Assembly (NCBI GenBank): GCA_000827495.1
Contig: KN817666.1
Location: 1 to 64,000 of the forward strand
Direction: 5' to 3'
Source: Hypholoma sublateritium FD-334 SS-4
Lineage: Eukaryota; Basidiomycota; Agaricomycetes; Agaricales; Strophariaceae
Length of the DNA stretch: 64,000 nucleotides
Made by a program: the position numbers and the translations under genes. A model generated the notes under the pieces. That model did not search any database and was not told the origin of the DNA. It saw only the letters and a program-made list of their open reading frames with translations. How positions within the stretch are numbered: the stretch's first letter is position 1; every line of letters begins with the position of its first letter. This document shows positions 25,567 through 37,662 of this stretch, one piece after another.

Positions 25567-26859
25567 GGCCTTGCGCTACTGCCCTTATACCCAGAATCCC
25601 AGTGTGCTCCGTCCCCTCCCCTAAGTGGTATCGTAGGTTGGGTGGGACTGGTGTGGTAGGATTTGTGTGGCTCTGAATGTCGTGAAAGAGGTGATAAGGA
25701 GCTCGACTGAGATTAGCGACAGAATATCATACTCCTTGTGTATGCTGGGGAGAAAGGGTGATAGGAGGAAGAGGAAGAGGAAGAATTGGACGACCGCGCG
25801 GGTCGTGACGCACCTCTAATAATGCCCAAATTGGGATATCTGCTTAATTTCCCTCTAAGCGAAATCCAAACAAGTCCCGACTGAGGTTGGAAATGGACAC
25901 AAAACACCCCAAAATTCCCGCTAGAAGGTGGCCCTGTTTGGTTGATTTGCCTTATCTTGCCAAGGATGTCGACATATCTACTTTGTACATCATCATGTTC
26001 ATGCCAGTTGGGCAGGCGGACACTTGTAGTGCAGTATTGCACGATCGACCCCCCACCTCGTTACAGTGCACCTGTACTTTACGGTGACTCACAGAGGCGT
26101 CATCTTTGATATATATCGTCCGAGAAGCTCTCGTACTCACGGCAAACTCACGGCAATGAATGCGGAACTCCGAATCCGAGTCATGCGCAGGAATTGCTTG
26201 TGCTTTGACATTATCTATTTTTCTCGCGTCGCAATTACACTCAGGACAAGTATTAAATGTCGCAGTTGTACGATCTTCATGATTTATAAACCAAAAGGGA
26301 GATTGAACTGATTCATACAATTCGTACAATAGAACCCCGGGCGCCTGGACCACTGTGGGGACTGCAGGTCCCGAGTTTTCTCCTTCAAGGATTCGTGTGC
26401 AGAACACAGTAACTTAATAGGTCGTGTCCGATAGCAATCTCGCACCTGTCTGTCAGATTTTCTGATTGGAAATGAGCCCAAATACACTGTACCGATAGCA
26501 GATATATACATGCATTGCCCGGGCGGGCTGAAGTCCAATCAGCCACACGGCAGACACGCTGCAATCCCCGAGTTGCAAATTCCAACACGATGTCTGCGTG
26601 CTTTGTTTCACTGACCTTAACAGAGCCACTTCCACGACTCGCGTATAAGTGCAATCACTAAAGTACGTTAAACCGACCTGTGCATCACAGCTAAATTCAC
26701 ACACCGCATTGCTGATAAAACCGCTACGTACATTGCGCCCGCTTAACTGGGATCTAATTAACTGTAGCTTAACTAGCTTACCTGTAGTTAGCTGGATAGA
26801 TCCTCAGATTAGATAGGTAGACACGTCATCGCCAAGGTAATACCACTGATATTCCGGAG
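25567..26859. other. Spacer between ATG13 and the left repeat array
   Basis: The ATG13 promoter should lie near 25570-25800, where a purine-rich GAGGAAGAGGAAGAGGAAG run occurs. The remainder has short open frames on both strands, but none has splice support or recognisable domains. Near 26750-26800 there is a locally repetitive stretch (ctgtagcttaactagcttac and ctgtagttagct). Confidence 0.4.
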
Positions 26860-28500
26860 TCTATATGACGAGAATATGGTTGTAGTAAATTACATGTCGA
26901 CATCACAAAACTATGGTCTCCTATGACCATATTTCGATATGGCCATTCAAACCCATATGCCTTGCTCTCGTCGAGTCCCCGCGCGTCTCCATCTACATCA
27001 TGCGAGCGCGACGCCGGCGTTAATCCTCTGTGTGTGTGTAGAGACAGGAGAGGCGACACGGGTGTGCTTGCGGCGCAATGGTGGAGCGGGAGGAGGTAGT
27101 TGTTGCATAAGGCGCAGGGAATATGGTCCTGCTTGCGCAGTGGGACCGGCTTGGCGCGTGCTGTCTTTATTAATAGCATATAGTTTCTTAGAACCAAATA
27201 TTATCAACAGCTAATTACGGTCGTACGAAACCAGATGTCTTTAAATAAACTTCAGGTTCAGAGGACTAAATCTCATCACTGAGTAAGTATGGTTCTGAAA
27301 TACCATATATAACCATCAAAGGGAATTGGTCAGTCAGAGCCATATGACCAGAGTCCAGTTCAGTGACCGCTGGTCGGTGAGTTCCCTCCCATAGCTACAG
27401 CAGTTCAATACAGCTCAAACGCCCATGCGCATAGGCGCGCATGCGCACAGACCACGCGAGCGCGCCGCCGGCTTTTCGTTGTGCACACGGCCCAGGCCCC
27501 GGGCTGCCCCGGGCTTGGCAGGGCTGTCTTTATTTATAGTAGTCTCTCGGAACCAAATGTCTGTATCAGTACAATATGGTTGTACAAGCCCATTTGCCTT
27601 GAAATAGAATTTCAGTTGGAGAGGACCAAATCTCATCATTGAGTGAATATGGTTCTACAAAACCATATGTCATTATCAGAGAGAAATGGTCATGCAGAAC
27701 CATATGACCTGCAAACTGTGCATATTCCTGACCGCCGACCGATGCAGTCCCGCCCCACAGCTTCAAAACTATTCGTCCGGGGTGCGCTGATCTGACTGTA
27801 TGCAGTGGCCGGTGCAGACTCCCCCCTACACCCGCAACAGTTCAATAGCTCGCGCGCGATCGTAATGGACGCTGTCGGCTTTATTACCCGTTTCCATGGT
27901 GGCTTGGTTGGGTTGTTCTATGTTGCATTTATTAATAGCCTGTAGTTTCCAGGAATCAAATACCACCATCATCGGAATACGGTCGTACAGAACTGTATGC
28001 CTTGCAATAAAATAGTAGTCGGAGGGAACCAAATGTCAGCATGAAAGGTATGGTCGTTAAAACCTATATATCAACACTGAGAGAACATGGTCGTCCAACG
28101 CCATATGTAATAATCAAGAGGAGATGCAGAACCATATGTCTGGGGCACCGCACGATGGGAGCGGCGGGGCGCACCTCGCTGATCTGACTGGTGGAAACGC
28201 CTCAATATCCACAGCGGATCAACGCCCCGCAAGCATGCACAATAAAAGCGGACGTGGTTCGTACGCGCTCTCGCTACAGCTCTCGGCATGCACCACAGCC
28301 ACCCAGCGCACCGCCCAGATACATATCAACATCTATACAGGTCCACGCGGGTGGGGATATTGTACTATTTATGATACACCGATGCCACAACCTATTTATA
28401 GCTCACTATGGTCTGGGGGAACCATACGTCGTCGTCAATGGAATATGGTTGTAATATGCCAAAAGGCCCAGGTGGGGGAATATGGTTCGAATATACCAAA
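26860..28500 (-). repeat. Left flanking repeat array (inverted relative to the right array)
   Basis: Four or more degenerate units lie about 360-460 bp apart. Each has a CTTTATTWATAG-like block, a GGAACCAAATGTC block, ATGGTTGTACA-type sequence, GAGGACCAAATCTCATCA, and the palindromic ATGGTTCTACAAAACCATAT. They alternate with very G/C-rich patches containing CGCGCATGCG-type sequence. The reverse complement of 27522-27715 lines up with about 47585-47780 on the plus strand block by block. The open frames inside are incidental. Confidence 0.75.
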
Positions 28501-28922
28501 CAGGCTAATACGGAAATTATACAGCTTTTCACATCTGCATTTAGCGCCGACCGTGTGAGAAGTGTGTGCACGTCCGTCACTTGGCGCCGGCGGCGTCTGC
28601 GTTCATCTACAGCGCTCATCTCTCCTGTCGTATCCCAATATATTTTGTCCCGTGTGCTGAGGTGCATCGTGATTCTTATAGACGGCTCAACGTATCTATG
28701 TGTGATGTATGACCAGTACTGGGCCCCGTTATTCATGCCGTCAACGAGTACATTTATTGCTGGCGTCCTGCGTGTCCGTGGTTTTACTGTACTAAAAGTA
28801 GTTTCAGTTTTTCTGAACCGTAGATAACTATATGGTAATGTATTCCCACAGTACAAATATGTCGCACCCGGAATAGCTTGGCCGTTCCTGCAACAAACTA
28901 TCGTTGATCCCGCAACTTCTCT

Positions 28923-29970
28923 ATGTCTTACGAGGCTCGTTCACTCAAGGAAGTTCTCATTGCGAGATGGGACATATTACCCGACCATGTCAAGCGCACG
29001 CACTGGCACAAGTTCACTTTCGAGGAGAAATGGCTGCTTACGTATCAACGTGTCAACTTCGATAGCTGGCGCTATATTACCTTTGTCGATTGGGACATCG
29101 AATTCAATGCAGGCCTCTATGCCGAAGACGAAGATTCTGTCATGGCACTTCAGAGCGTGTTCGAGGACAGACAGGAGCATCCTGAAATACTGGAGGTGTT
29201 GTTTTATCCGAGCGCGAAGGTGAGTTTTGTGTCATTTTGTTAGAGGTATCCTGAGGTCAGGTCACTGTCAGGAAGGACCTTCTCTACCAACTCATCTCGA
29301 GATCTTATATTGGAATGGAAACTTCAGATATGCTGACGTACCGGAGCTGAATAGTATTCTGGACCCGCGCATGAACAAGGTGGAGTTCTACCATCCGTGG
29401 GGGTTCTGGAATCAGTTCGATTGCCACGCCCAAATTAATGTCAAATTAATTGGACCACTACTCGTTTTGCGGTTCGGCGATCATCCACCATACAGCGGTC
29501 CGAGTCACAAGGAACTTACCATTGGCATGAGGCAGCTCTCATACAAGTTATTCCACACCCGCACGAAGGTCCTATACAGAGTCCTCTCCGATTACGTCCC
29601 ATGCGACACCGAAAACGTATTCTCAAAGTGGGGGTGGGGTTTGGACACGACCCCATCGGAATCGGATTACCAACAGGCCGAAGACGATTCTTTGCGTATC
29701 GCCATCGCTTCTTGCCGTGACGTGGACGATATTATCAGTCGCGAATTGGGAGGGAAGTGGTTCTTCAAGGACGGGTATGCCGTTTCTAGCTCGGATGAAG
29801 GGTCTACTAATGACGAAGACTCACCCGATTCGGATGTCACCAATGAAGAACCCGAGCCGATATCCGAACCCGCGAACCGGTGGCTACTCATAACTCAAAA
29901 ACAGTATGAGGCCAAGCAGCGACGACTACGACGTGAATACGAAGAACGTGTACATAGACATCTGTATTGA
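28923..29970 (+). CDS. Orphan protein with acidic C-terminal region
   Basis: Two exons (28923-29219 and 29272-29970, a 52 bp GT-AG intron) give 331 residues. The N-terminal part contains charged helical sequence such as HWHKFTFEEKWLLTYQR. The middle is rich in aromatic residues, for example EFYHPWGFWNQFDCHA. The C-terminal 90 residues hold a Ser/Asp/Glu-rich stretch (SSSDEGSTNDEDS) followed by a basic helix KQYEAKQRRLRREYEERV. No family was recognised. It is the first gene inside the left repeat array and is transcribed inwards, so it may be cargo of the proposed element. Confidence 0.6.
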
Positions 29971-30299
29971 CTGTATTGACAGTAGACGAACATGCGTATA
30001 TCTGAACTCGAAATATATTACTGATGACAACTGAAACGAGGAGAGGATAGAGAAGGGACTAATGACGACATATGATTTTTAACGCCTAGGCAAAGGCTAT
30101 TAATACCTATAGTATGGCATGACCATATTGCCCTGATGACGGGATATAGTTCTCGGCGGCTAAAACAATCCACAAACTATTAATAACTACCGGCACTGTA
30201 AGGCGCTGTAGCCAATGTCACGCATCAATGCATCATGAGCGACCAATAGCTTCGAATTACGACACTCTAACGTTCATAAAAACATCGTATACGTAGTGG
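29971..30299. other. Spacer with repeat-family remnant
   Basis: The spacer between convergent genes includes a diverged piece of the flanking repeat family near 30085-30190: TATTAATACCTATAG, ATGGCATGACCATATTG and CTATTAATAACTAC. Confidence 0.5.
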
Positions 30300-33200
30300 T
30301 TAATATTCATCGTCATCTACATCTTCACCCATCATCGCAGAAAAGGCAATCTTATCTGCTTCAGTATCGAATGCCAGAGATACACCGATGCTCAGCTGAT
30401 GTCTGAGCTTGTAGACATGCTTCTGAATCATCCTGGCAGTAAGAGCGGTCTGGCGAAGGGCCTCGTCGGCGTTCAAGCCATAAATGTCGTCCAATGTCAA
30501 GCCCGTCGTGGACTTGAACTGAGATACCCAAAATGAGCGGATGAGGAAAGGGGTGACCGCGTCGTCCATGTGATGAACCACACCGCTGAGTATTGGATGG
30601 GTTGAACGTGCTGTAACTGTCTTCCAAAAGAAAAATTCAAGTAGGGCGTCGTCGATGAAGCAGCCGCAGTGCATATGATTGGGCTCGGGAGTTTGTGGAT
30701 TTGTGAGACGGCAGCCTTTCGCCGTCAGGTTCTTGGCGTATGCTACTCCGTTGAAATCGGTAACGGAGTCGTGATCACAGGCACCGTGACGTAGGTGGTG
30801 AGATCTACAAAGTAAATTCAAGGTGGTGGTGGTGAGACAGAGCAAGGCTGAAGCGCGGGAAGTCGTTGCTGCTTCGGGAAGGAAACCGCAGATCATACGC
30901 GCCGTACAACGGAATGTGGCACTGAATCTATCCGCTGCGAGCTTGAGCCTGGCCAAATTTGGCATCGTCGACGCAGCAAGCTTCGCAAAGTTGTGGAATG
31001 CGCGCCTTGCTTTCACTACGGATAGTCATTCAGTGAGAGAACTACGAGGTAGATGATGCATGAGTCACATACCCTCCATATCCTCCTGCTGTTCCTCGTC
31101 CAGTCTGTCGTATGCAATTTCGGAGCGGCTTTTGTTCTCTGTATCCTTCTTCGAGCTATTGACAGGCTGGGTGTCCAAGGCTTCACGATGTTCGTCTTCT
31201 ACGACGAGCTCCCGCAGGGCGTTCTTCTTGGAGATTAACTTGCTGCGTAAGATATGTAGATCATCCGAAACGATGTCATCGTCGGATAAAATCTTCCCCT
31301 GGAGCTCTGCAATCGCATATTCTAATGTCGCTCTGCTTTTCCCTTTGAAACAGACGTCCATCGCTTTCCGGGCCGTGTCCATTCGCCCTTTAGCTTCTTC
31401 CGCCCGCGTTGACAGCGCCTTCGTATCTGTGTCGCACATCGCCCAAGTCGCCATAAATGCAGGGACATCCGGGACGCCCTTTTTCCCCATTTCCTCCAAC
31501 ATCTGTCGCTGTCGGTTCATCCAGTCCGAGTATGCAACGGCGTACATCCAGGCGGCTTTCGTTGTGTAGCATTCCAAGCGTAATCGATGCTCTGAGTCCG
31601 AGTCACCAGCGATATGACTGTAAGAAGGGATGGGACTGTTCCAGTCGACGTCACTGATTTTGAAAGTATACTGGCAGCCATATATCGCACTCGGCTTTCG
31701 TGTGATTCTTTACAAGATATGTTAGGAACACTTCAACGTCGACTTGGCGAGAATATCACTCACATATTAGCAATCTCTACGGAGAGTGCGTGAAGCGCCT
31801 CGTCATCAGAGCGATGAATTGTACTGTTATCAAGCTCAAGACCTAGAAAATATGAAGTTGATAATATGGAGCTCACCGTGGGGCCTGGGATGCACCCAAC
31901 TCGGAGTAAGGTGCAATGACCTCCATGTCTTGATTCTTGGGGTCTTCGTCCGCGTCCGGTATGGTCCAGAGTTCCTCGTGAGCGTATATTTCATCGCCCT
32001 GTCCAACAGACATCATTCCGCTAGACAAATACCCTTAAAACCCATTTTTATTTGACGCCATCGGCATAAAAACGTACAGTAAGTTATCGGGAATACCAGA
32101 TCCCACGTTGTCCACCGTGATCGAGCTAGTGTTGAATATAAAGCTCTGGTCGTACTCCCCTTCGAATGTCCATGTTTGCTGAGGGAGCGTCACGGTATCT
32201 TTCGGTGGCTGCGGTGGAATGCTGTCCGAGAGATATGGTCAGTGAATGTGACACCCGTTCAACAATTCAAGCCAACTCACAAAGCAGGATCAATCATTCT
32301 ATAGTTTGGTTGGCTAACCATTCTTGGGGCTGTTCTGTGAATGGGCGCAGAAGCTCCCAGTTCAAGCGTAGGATTCGGCCCTTCATACATGCGAGTAGAA
32401 GCTCCAATCTGAGACTGAGCCGTCTGTTTCGCGCTCAACGTAGCGCTTGAAATTAATATAACATTATTAGCGAAGTTCAGACGAGTAAAGTAAAATCTAT
32501 ATTCACTCAACAGCTCCGTGCACAAGGACACCGTCCGGCAATATCTTGTCGCTCGAATCCGTGCTCTGAGGCTTGGAGAGTCGTTGACTGACTCCCGCGG
32601 AAGCTTCATGTACAAGTGGGCTATCCGGCGCCGTGTCCAAGCTTGCCGCCGCGTTCAGAGCATGGTCAGACGAGCATGGGTCATTCCGCGACGGAGATGC
32701 TGTACTATGAACGGAAACAATAGGATTAGTGTGGTTCAGATGAGCTTAATTGAATCATAAACTTACACAGAAGCTCCATGAACGAGTATGTTATCTGGAA
32801 TTTCATCGGCGCTTGATTCCGGGCCCTGAGGTTGAGAAGGCGAAGAATTCACGCCCGCGGAAGCTCCGTGCGCAAGCGGGCCATCCGGTTCCGTGTTAAC
32901 GTTCTCGGCCGCGTCCTGAGCATGATCAAGTGGCTTCTGGACATTCTGCGTCACAGATGTAGCGCTGGAAGCCGTCGTATTATAATTAATACCGTTCAAA
33001 CGAGCTGAATTGGATCGAAAACTCACACAGAAGCTCCCTGCACGCGCACAGCATCTGACGCCTTACTGATGCTCGACTCCAGCTCCTGAACTCGAGGTGG
33101 TGGAGAGTCAGCGCTCGTGGATGCTTCATGGGCGAGCGGTCCAATGGGAATTGTCTTCGGGGTCGATACTTCCCTAATAAATGTATCTTAGTTAGTTTGG

Positions 33201-34665
33201 GCTACTTTAGGTTCGACGAAGAAGGGCTCACAAAGGCCTCTGCGCCAGGGAAGCGTCCACCTCCATAGCTTGTCCAGCTATAGAGCTTGGATTTTCTGCT
33301 TCCAATTCCCTGTGGAAAGGTTATTGGATCGAACGCGCACACAAACTATATGACTCACTTTACCGAGAACATTGCATCCACGTCCATTGCGTTCTCTGGC
33401 TTGGAGCCTTCGCCACTCCCTCCTGCCAGGCCGGGAAAAAATCCCTCAATTATTTCTTTTTTGACGTGAATCGAGAAACCGGTATTCGATTCCCATGTAC
33501 CCAGAGGTTGATGAGTCTCGCCTGATGCTGCCCTGCGAATGTAATTTATATTAGCGCAATGACCTTTGATTCGTTAAGTGAGAGACTCACGCGGAAATTT
33601 CCTCATCAAGCACGGAGTCTTGGTCTATATTAAAAACCGAGACGGAGCTTTGAAGTCCAGGAATGGCGTTTGAATTATCTATCTGCAATTCCCTGTATAA
33701 AAATTATTAGATCGAAAGGGACGAATTATTTAAATAACTCACGGCGGCGGAAATATTGCGTCCACGTCCATAGCGTTCTCTGCATTGGAGCCTTCGCCCG
33801 TACCTGATGCAGCGCTGAAATAACTTCCCTCGATCAATTCTTTTTTGATATCGATCGAGAGGGCGGTATTTGACTCCCCCGCACTCGGAGGCTGGTTCGT
33901 GCTCGATGTCGCACTGTGTAATAATTTATTTTAATTAATACTGTTCGTCAGACTTGGTCGCAAAATAACTTACCTCGAAGCTCGCTTCTGGGTGGGCGCG
34001 CCGGCTTCCAATTTATTCGCACCACGGAGACTCGGATTCACTGCATTCTCTGCAGCCTTTACGCGACGGAGACAAGCATGCTTCTTTGGGTCTATCACAA
34101 TGTCAATTTTTCGCTGAGAAGACGTATTAATACACTCTAACCTCCATTATTCAGATATTTAATGTGTTTCCACTCCTCTTGGGCGGCGAATAATTCATCC
34201 TGAAGCTCTTTGATATCTTGATCCATATTTGACGATAATGCTACCAGTCGAAATCTATTGCGTCAGAGTCCCAATCAGTTTAACTAACTCGACGTACAGT
34301 TCTCCTAGACTTTGGCTCTTACGGACCAAATTTACGATTGTGGTTGGGGCAGACTATTTAGTGTGCGCGTTAGGAATATATGGTTTATAGAAACTGTATC
34401 CACAGAACCGGGATCTCAGATTTCGGATCTTTGGAGAGTCATTCCAACAATTCCACCGTCTCTATCTATGGTAATATCATGCGGTAGAATTGATTTCGTT
34501 TTTTGCAATTGCAATAAAGCCATGGCGAAACACCTTGGAGACAACGCACGAGAATGCCGCACGTGGCACAGTGCCCTGTATGGTGCAACTTGGATCTTGT
34601 ACATTTATACCGTAGATATGATTCACTGTGTAGGTATACCTGAGCGTAGGTTGAGTAGAGGCCAT
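30300..34665 (-). CDS. Large multi-exon orphan gene built of duplicated phase-symmetric exons
   Basis: A continuous splice chain was followed from MDQDIKELQDELFAAQEEW (34226) to the stop at 30300. The frame stays open upstream of that ATG across an acceptor near 34257, so 5' exons probably reach ATG 34665. The middle is made of exon pairs A/B (33913-33743, 33692-33591) and A'/B' (33532-33359, 33309-33232), then C1 (33173-33027), C2 (32964-32767) and C3 (32704-32507). All are multiples of three in length and share one intron phase. A and A' each carry SIDIKKELIEG / SIHVKKEIIEG and ENAMDVDA. The C exons repeat GPLAHGAS / LVHGAS. The 3' part is a charged coiled region (SEIAYDRLDEEQQ) and a C-terminal domain with HMHCGCFIDDALLEFFFW and DDIYGLNADEALRQ. 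No known family was recognised. Confidence 0.6.
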
Positions 34666-35270
34666 ATTATCCTTGAATCCCCTGGTCCGCGAGACTTCGG
34701 ATGGCGATCCCTGAGAGGCCGTGCTATTAATAGATAGCCTTTGCGTGTGTGTCCACTAAAGCGGTACTATTAATATACTGATTGCTTGGCGCAAGCTGGG
34801 CGGCCAAGATCAGCCAAGATCAGGCAAAGATTACTCCTCCAACTAGTCGCCAAGATTACTCCCCCAAAGTTCAAACTAGTCGGAGTTCATGATAAATTTC
34901 TGACTCCCACTTTCAGCGCGATGTATACGGTAGTATCTCAAGATGTAGGTTTCTTGTAACATATCGGCGGCAAAATACACATAGCGCCTGCGCAGCAGCT
35001 GCAAAGATAAAGCAAATGTAAATGTGACGCTATAATATGATGCAGCAAAAATAAACCACGCGGTATTTTCGTTGCTTGGTACCTCGGTCTTAAAGATAGA
35101 ATAGAGAAATCAGAACGAAATATTAGAGTCATCAGACCGTTGCAGAAGGAGATGCTTGATTTATCATCTACCAGATCTATCGTCTCATGCACCGGCTGGA
35201 GTAGGACGACACATATATGTAAGCTCAATAGGGATAACTTCCCTCTATTTCACATCTCTCCCTTGTTCCG
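34666..35270. other. Spacer between divergent genes in the element
   Basis: AT-rich spacer holds probable promoters for the leftward exon-repeat gene and the rightward viroplasmin-like gene. A short direct repeat (GCCAAGATCAG, GCCAAGATTACTCC) is seen at 34810-34870. Short open frames are not supported. Confidence 0.45.
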
Positions 35271-36043
35271 ATGACCACCCACATTCTCCGGTCCGTCGCT
35301 GTTTCCCCAGCCACCGGCTGGGCAATTGCTCATCGAGGCCACGGTGTGTACCTGCCATTTCTAAACATTGTCTCCCAGTGACACCGTTTGCAGATTTCGA
35401 TGATCCGGAAGAGGACTTTTGGTACGCTGTCCTTGTAGGGCGCAACCTGGGAGTTTTTTATAAAAGGTATGTACAACACTTACTTTTCTCTCGATGTAAA
35501 ACGTGTTGACAAGTTATAGTCATGATATCTCCGCAAACATGATACGTATTCCGGGAGCGAGTGTCGTTAAATGTTACACGGAGGAAGAGGCGAATTCCGA
35601 ATTCGAGAGTGCTGTGAACAAAGGCATTGCTGAGAAGGTCGAACTCAAGGAGACATCGCGCTATCTGAGCATGTCCGACCTGAGCTCGTTGCCCCAGGGC
35701 GCCGTTCGTAAGTATTTCTATCAAATTTCCCTATTCTCAATGTCAAACTGAGGCTCTCTGTGACAGCTGATAATAAGACTTCTTCGTTACGCTGGTACAG
35801 CGTCACTGTCGGTCGCTCTCCCGGCGTCTACAATGGCCCGTGAGTAAAGCATGATATCTATATTTATGTAACTAAGTGTTCCTTTGATGTAGATCTGGTC
35901 TAGCGGCCAACTTATCCGGCATTTCCGGGGCAGTGTCGACCAAGTTTTCATCGAGGCGGGATGCAATGCGTCACTTCGTCTGTGCGCTCGAGGCCGGGTT
36001 AGTCGTGGAGTGCGTATATGAAATCGAGCGAACTCCGTTATAG
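35271..36043 (+). CDS. Protein with two tandem viroplasmin / RNase H1 N-terminal-like domains (V1)
   Basis: Five exons (35271-35343, 35379-35466, 35520-35707, 35767-35839, 35893-36043) give 190 residues. Two copies of one pattern are visible. The first has FWYAVLVGRNLGVFYK, then IRIPGASVVKCYTEEEANSEF and AVNKGIAEKV. The second has RWYSVTVGRSPGVYN, then LSGISGAVSTKFSSRRDAM and ALEAGLVVE. This W/F-Y-x-V-x-VGR-x-x-GVY-x(n)-GA-x-x-KF pattern is that of the caulimovirus viroplasmin / RNase H1 hybrid-binding domain, which in RNase H1 binds RNA-DNA hybrids. No RNase H catalytic domain follows. An intron interrupts each domain just after GVY/GVF, so the domain was duplicated with its intron. A nucleic-acid-binding role in the element is inferred. 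Confidence 0.75.
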
Positions 36044-36375
36044 ACGTAGACATGTTCAATTGATCTGGTCCCGCTGTATGTTCATCTTGACATAAGAGTG
36101 ACAGATCTATATTAGTCCGGATATCTGGCTGCAGTACGTATAATTGCCTGTTCAGACAACGCACAGATTGTGTGTAGCTTACAGCACGCTGGTCGCTCAC
36201 CTCAAGCTCACCTTGAATCTTGATGCGTTACGGAATGTGACAGGGCGTGCGAATGTGTAGGGCTGGCTGCACTGCGGCCCGCCGTACACGCTCATTGATC
36301 ATGTCTTGCTCATTTCTGTTGATATCCTCCCGTACTGCCTAATCACATTTTCCGTAGTTCCACTCTATTCGCGTC

Positions 36376-37662
36376 ATGGCTGGAATAAAGAAAAATGGGG
36401 CCAAGAAAGCTGCTCACAAAGTACCAGTCGGAGCAGATGGGCTCAACAAGCATCAGCGATATTACCTGAAGAAGAAATTACGCGCTCAGGCATGTTTTGC
36501 TTTTGCCTGGATTTATGAAAATCTGAAGTTTTATAATGTAGAACAAAGTGGATAAAACGGAGGCATCTGCTGTATGTTTTTAGTGTGCGCCTGATCGCAC
36601 AGTAGGCTAACAATTTTTAATACAGAGTGCATCAGATGAAACGGGGGCCACTATGCAAACAAACGACGATGGATCATCCCCCAAGTCACTCGCGCGAACG
36701 CCTCAGCTATACTATGTACGTCGAATTTGAGCATTCTTATGGAAATATCGCGGAGAAACATATAATATAACACACAGCGCGAACCCGAGGAAACGGAGGC
36801 CAATCCGAGAGGAGACGAAGAAGGGCCGTCTAGCACAGATCGGCGTCCTTCTCATCCCGCGCAATCGCTGATGGCTCCCTCCACTGATCCTCCCTTCCTA
36901 ACCCATGAATCGCCGACACCCCATGACCATTTGCGTCCTGATTGGAACTCTGCCGCTCAAATTCCATACCGACTACCGCTGCATGATAGTGCGATGACTC
37001 CCTCTACTTTCAGTTTTGATTGGCGCCCGCCCACGCAGGTAGCGTCAACCACAGATGATCCAAACCTTTCGAGCGAGTCCCAAGACCTCTCAAGTCTTGA
37101 TTGGCGCCCGCCCACGCAGATAGCTCCAATCACAGACGATCCAAACCTTCCGAACGAAACTCTAGAAAATGATTTCGGTGACTACCACCTCTTCATACAA
37201 ATGCGGGCCGTTGTATCGGACTGGAGCAGGTACTGGACTGGGATGGAGAATTGGCCAGACGCGCTCAACACAGCCTTCGAGAGACACAAAGGATATGGAC
37301 CAGACGGGGTCTCAACGTTCCTTCGAAAGATCTGGTATCACGAACAGCGAGGTCGACAGCTACTTCACCGCATCCAGGCACGGCTCGCAGGAGCTTCGCT
37401 TCCGTCGAATCCGGAAGCCCTCATGGCTCTTTGGAATCTACAACAAGACCAAGTCATGGTCCTTACACGCGGCCTGACGATAATGGAACTTACGGGATCC
37501 ATTGCACTTCGTTATATTCATTCCATCGGCGGGGGAGAGGTAATTAGTGCGATACCATCAGCGCTTTCAGCACGTAATACTCCATTATTCACCCCTTCCC
37601 GTAAGCGCCAGACAGCACGGGAAGAGAAGGACGTAGAACAGTATTTGAAAGGTAGCAAATAA
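36376..37662 (+). CDS. Orphan protein with basic N-terminus and 27-residue internal repeat
   Basis: Exons 36376-36489, 36542-36571 (30 bp), 36626-36715 and 36778-37662 join in frame to 372 residues. The first intron appears to have a GC donor. The N-terminus is basic (GIKKNGAKKAAHK, RYYLKKKLRAQ). The middle holds two copies, 81 bp apart, of DWRPPTQ followed by TDDPNL. The C-terminal 150 residues look folded, with DWSRYWTGMENWPDALNTAF and LMALWNLQQDQVMVLTRGLT. The tail is basic (SRKRQTAREEK). No family was recognised. A DNA- or RNA-binding accessory protein of the element is possible but only inferred from charge and position. Confidence 0.6.

Noticed and set aside
28124..28856. Open frames of 139-154 codons at the edge of the left repeat array
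   Set aside because: They overlap repeat units and lack splice or domain support.
30300..34665. TET/JBP dioxygenase, often reported with KDZ elements
   Set aside because: Looked for the His-x-Asp and distal His pattern in the orphan genes of the element; none convincing.
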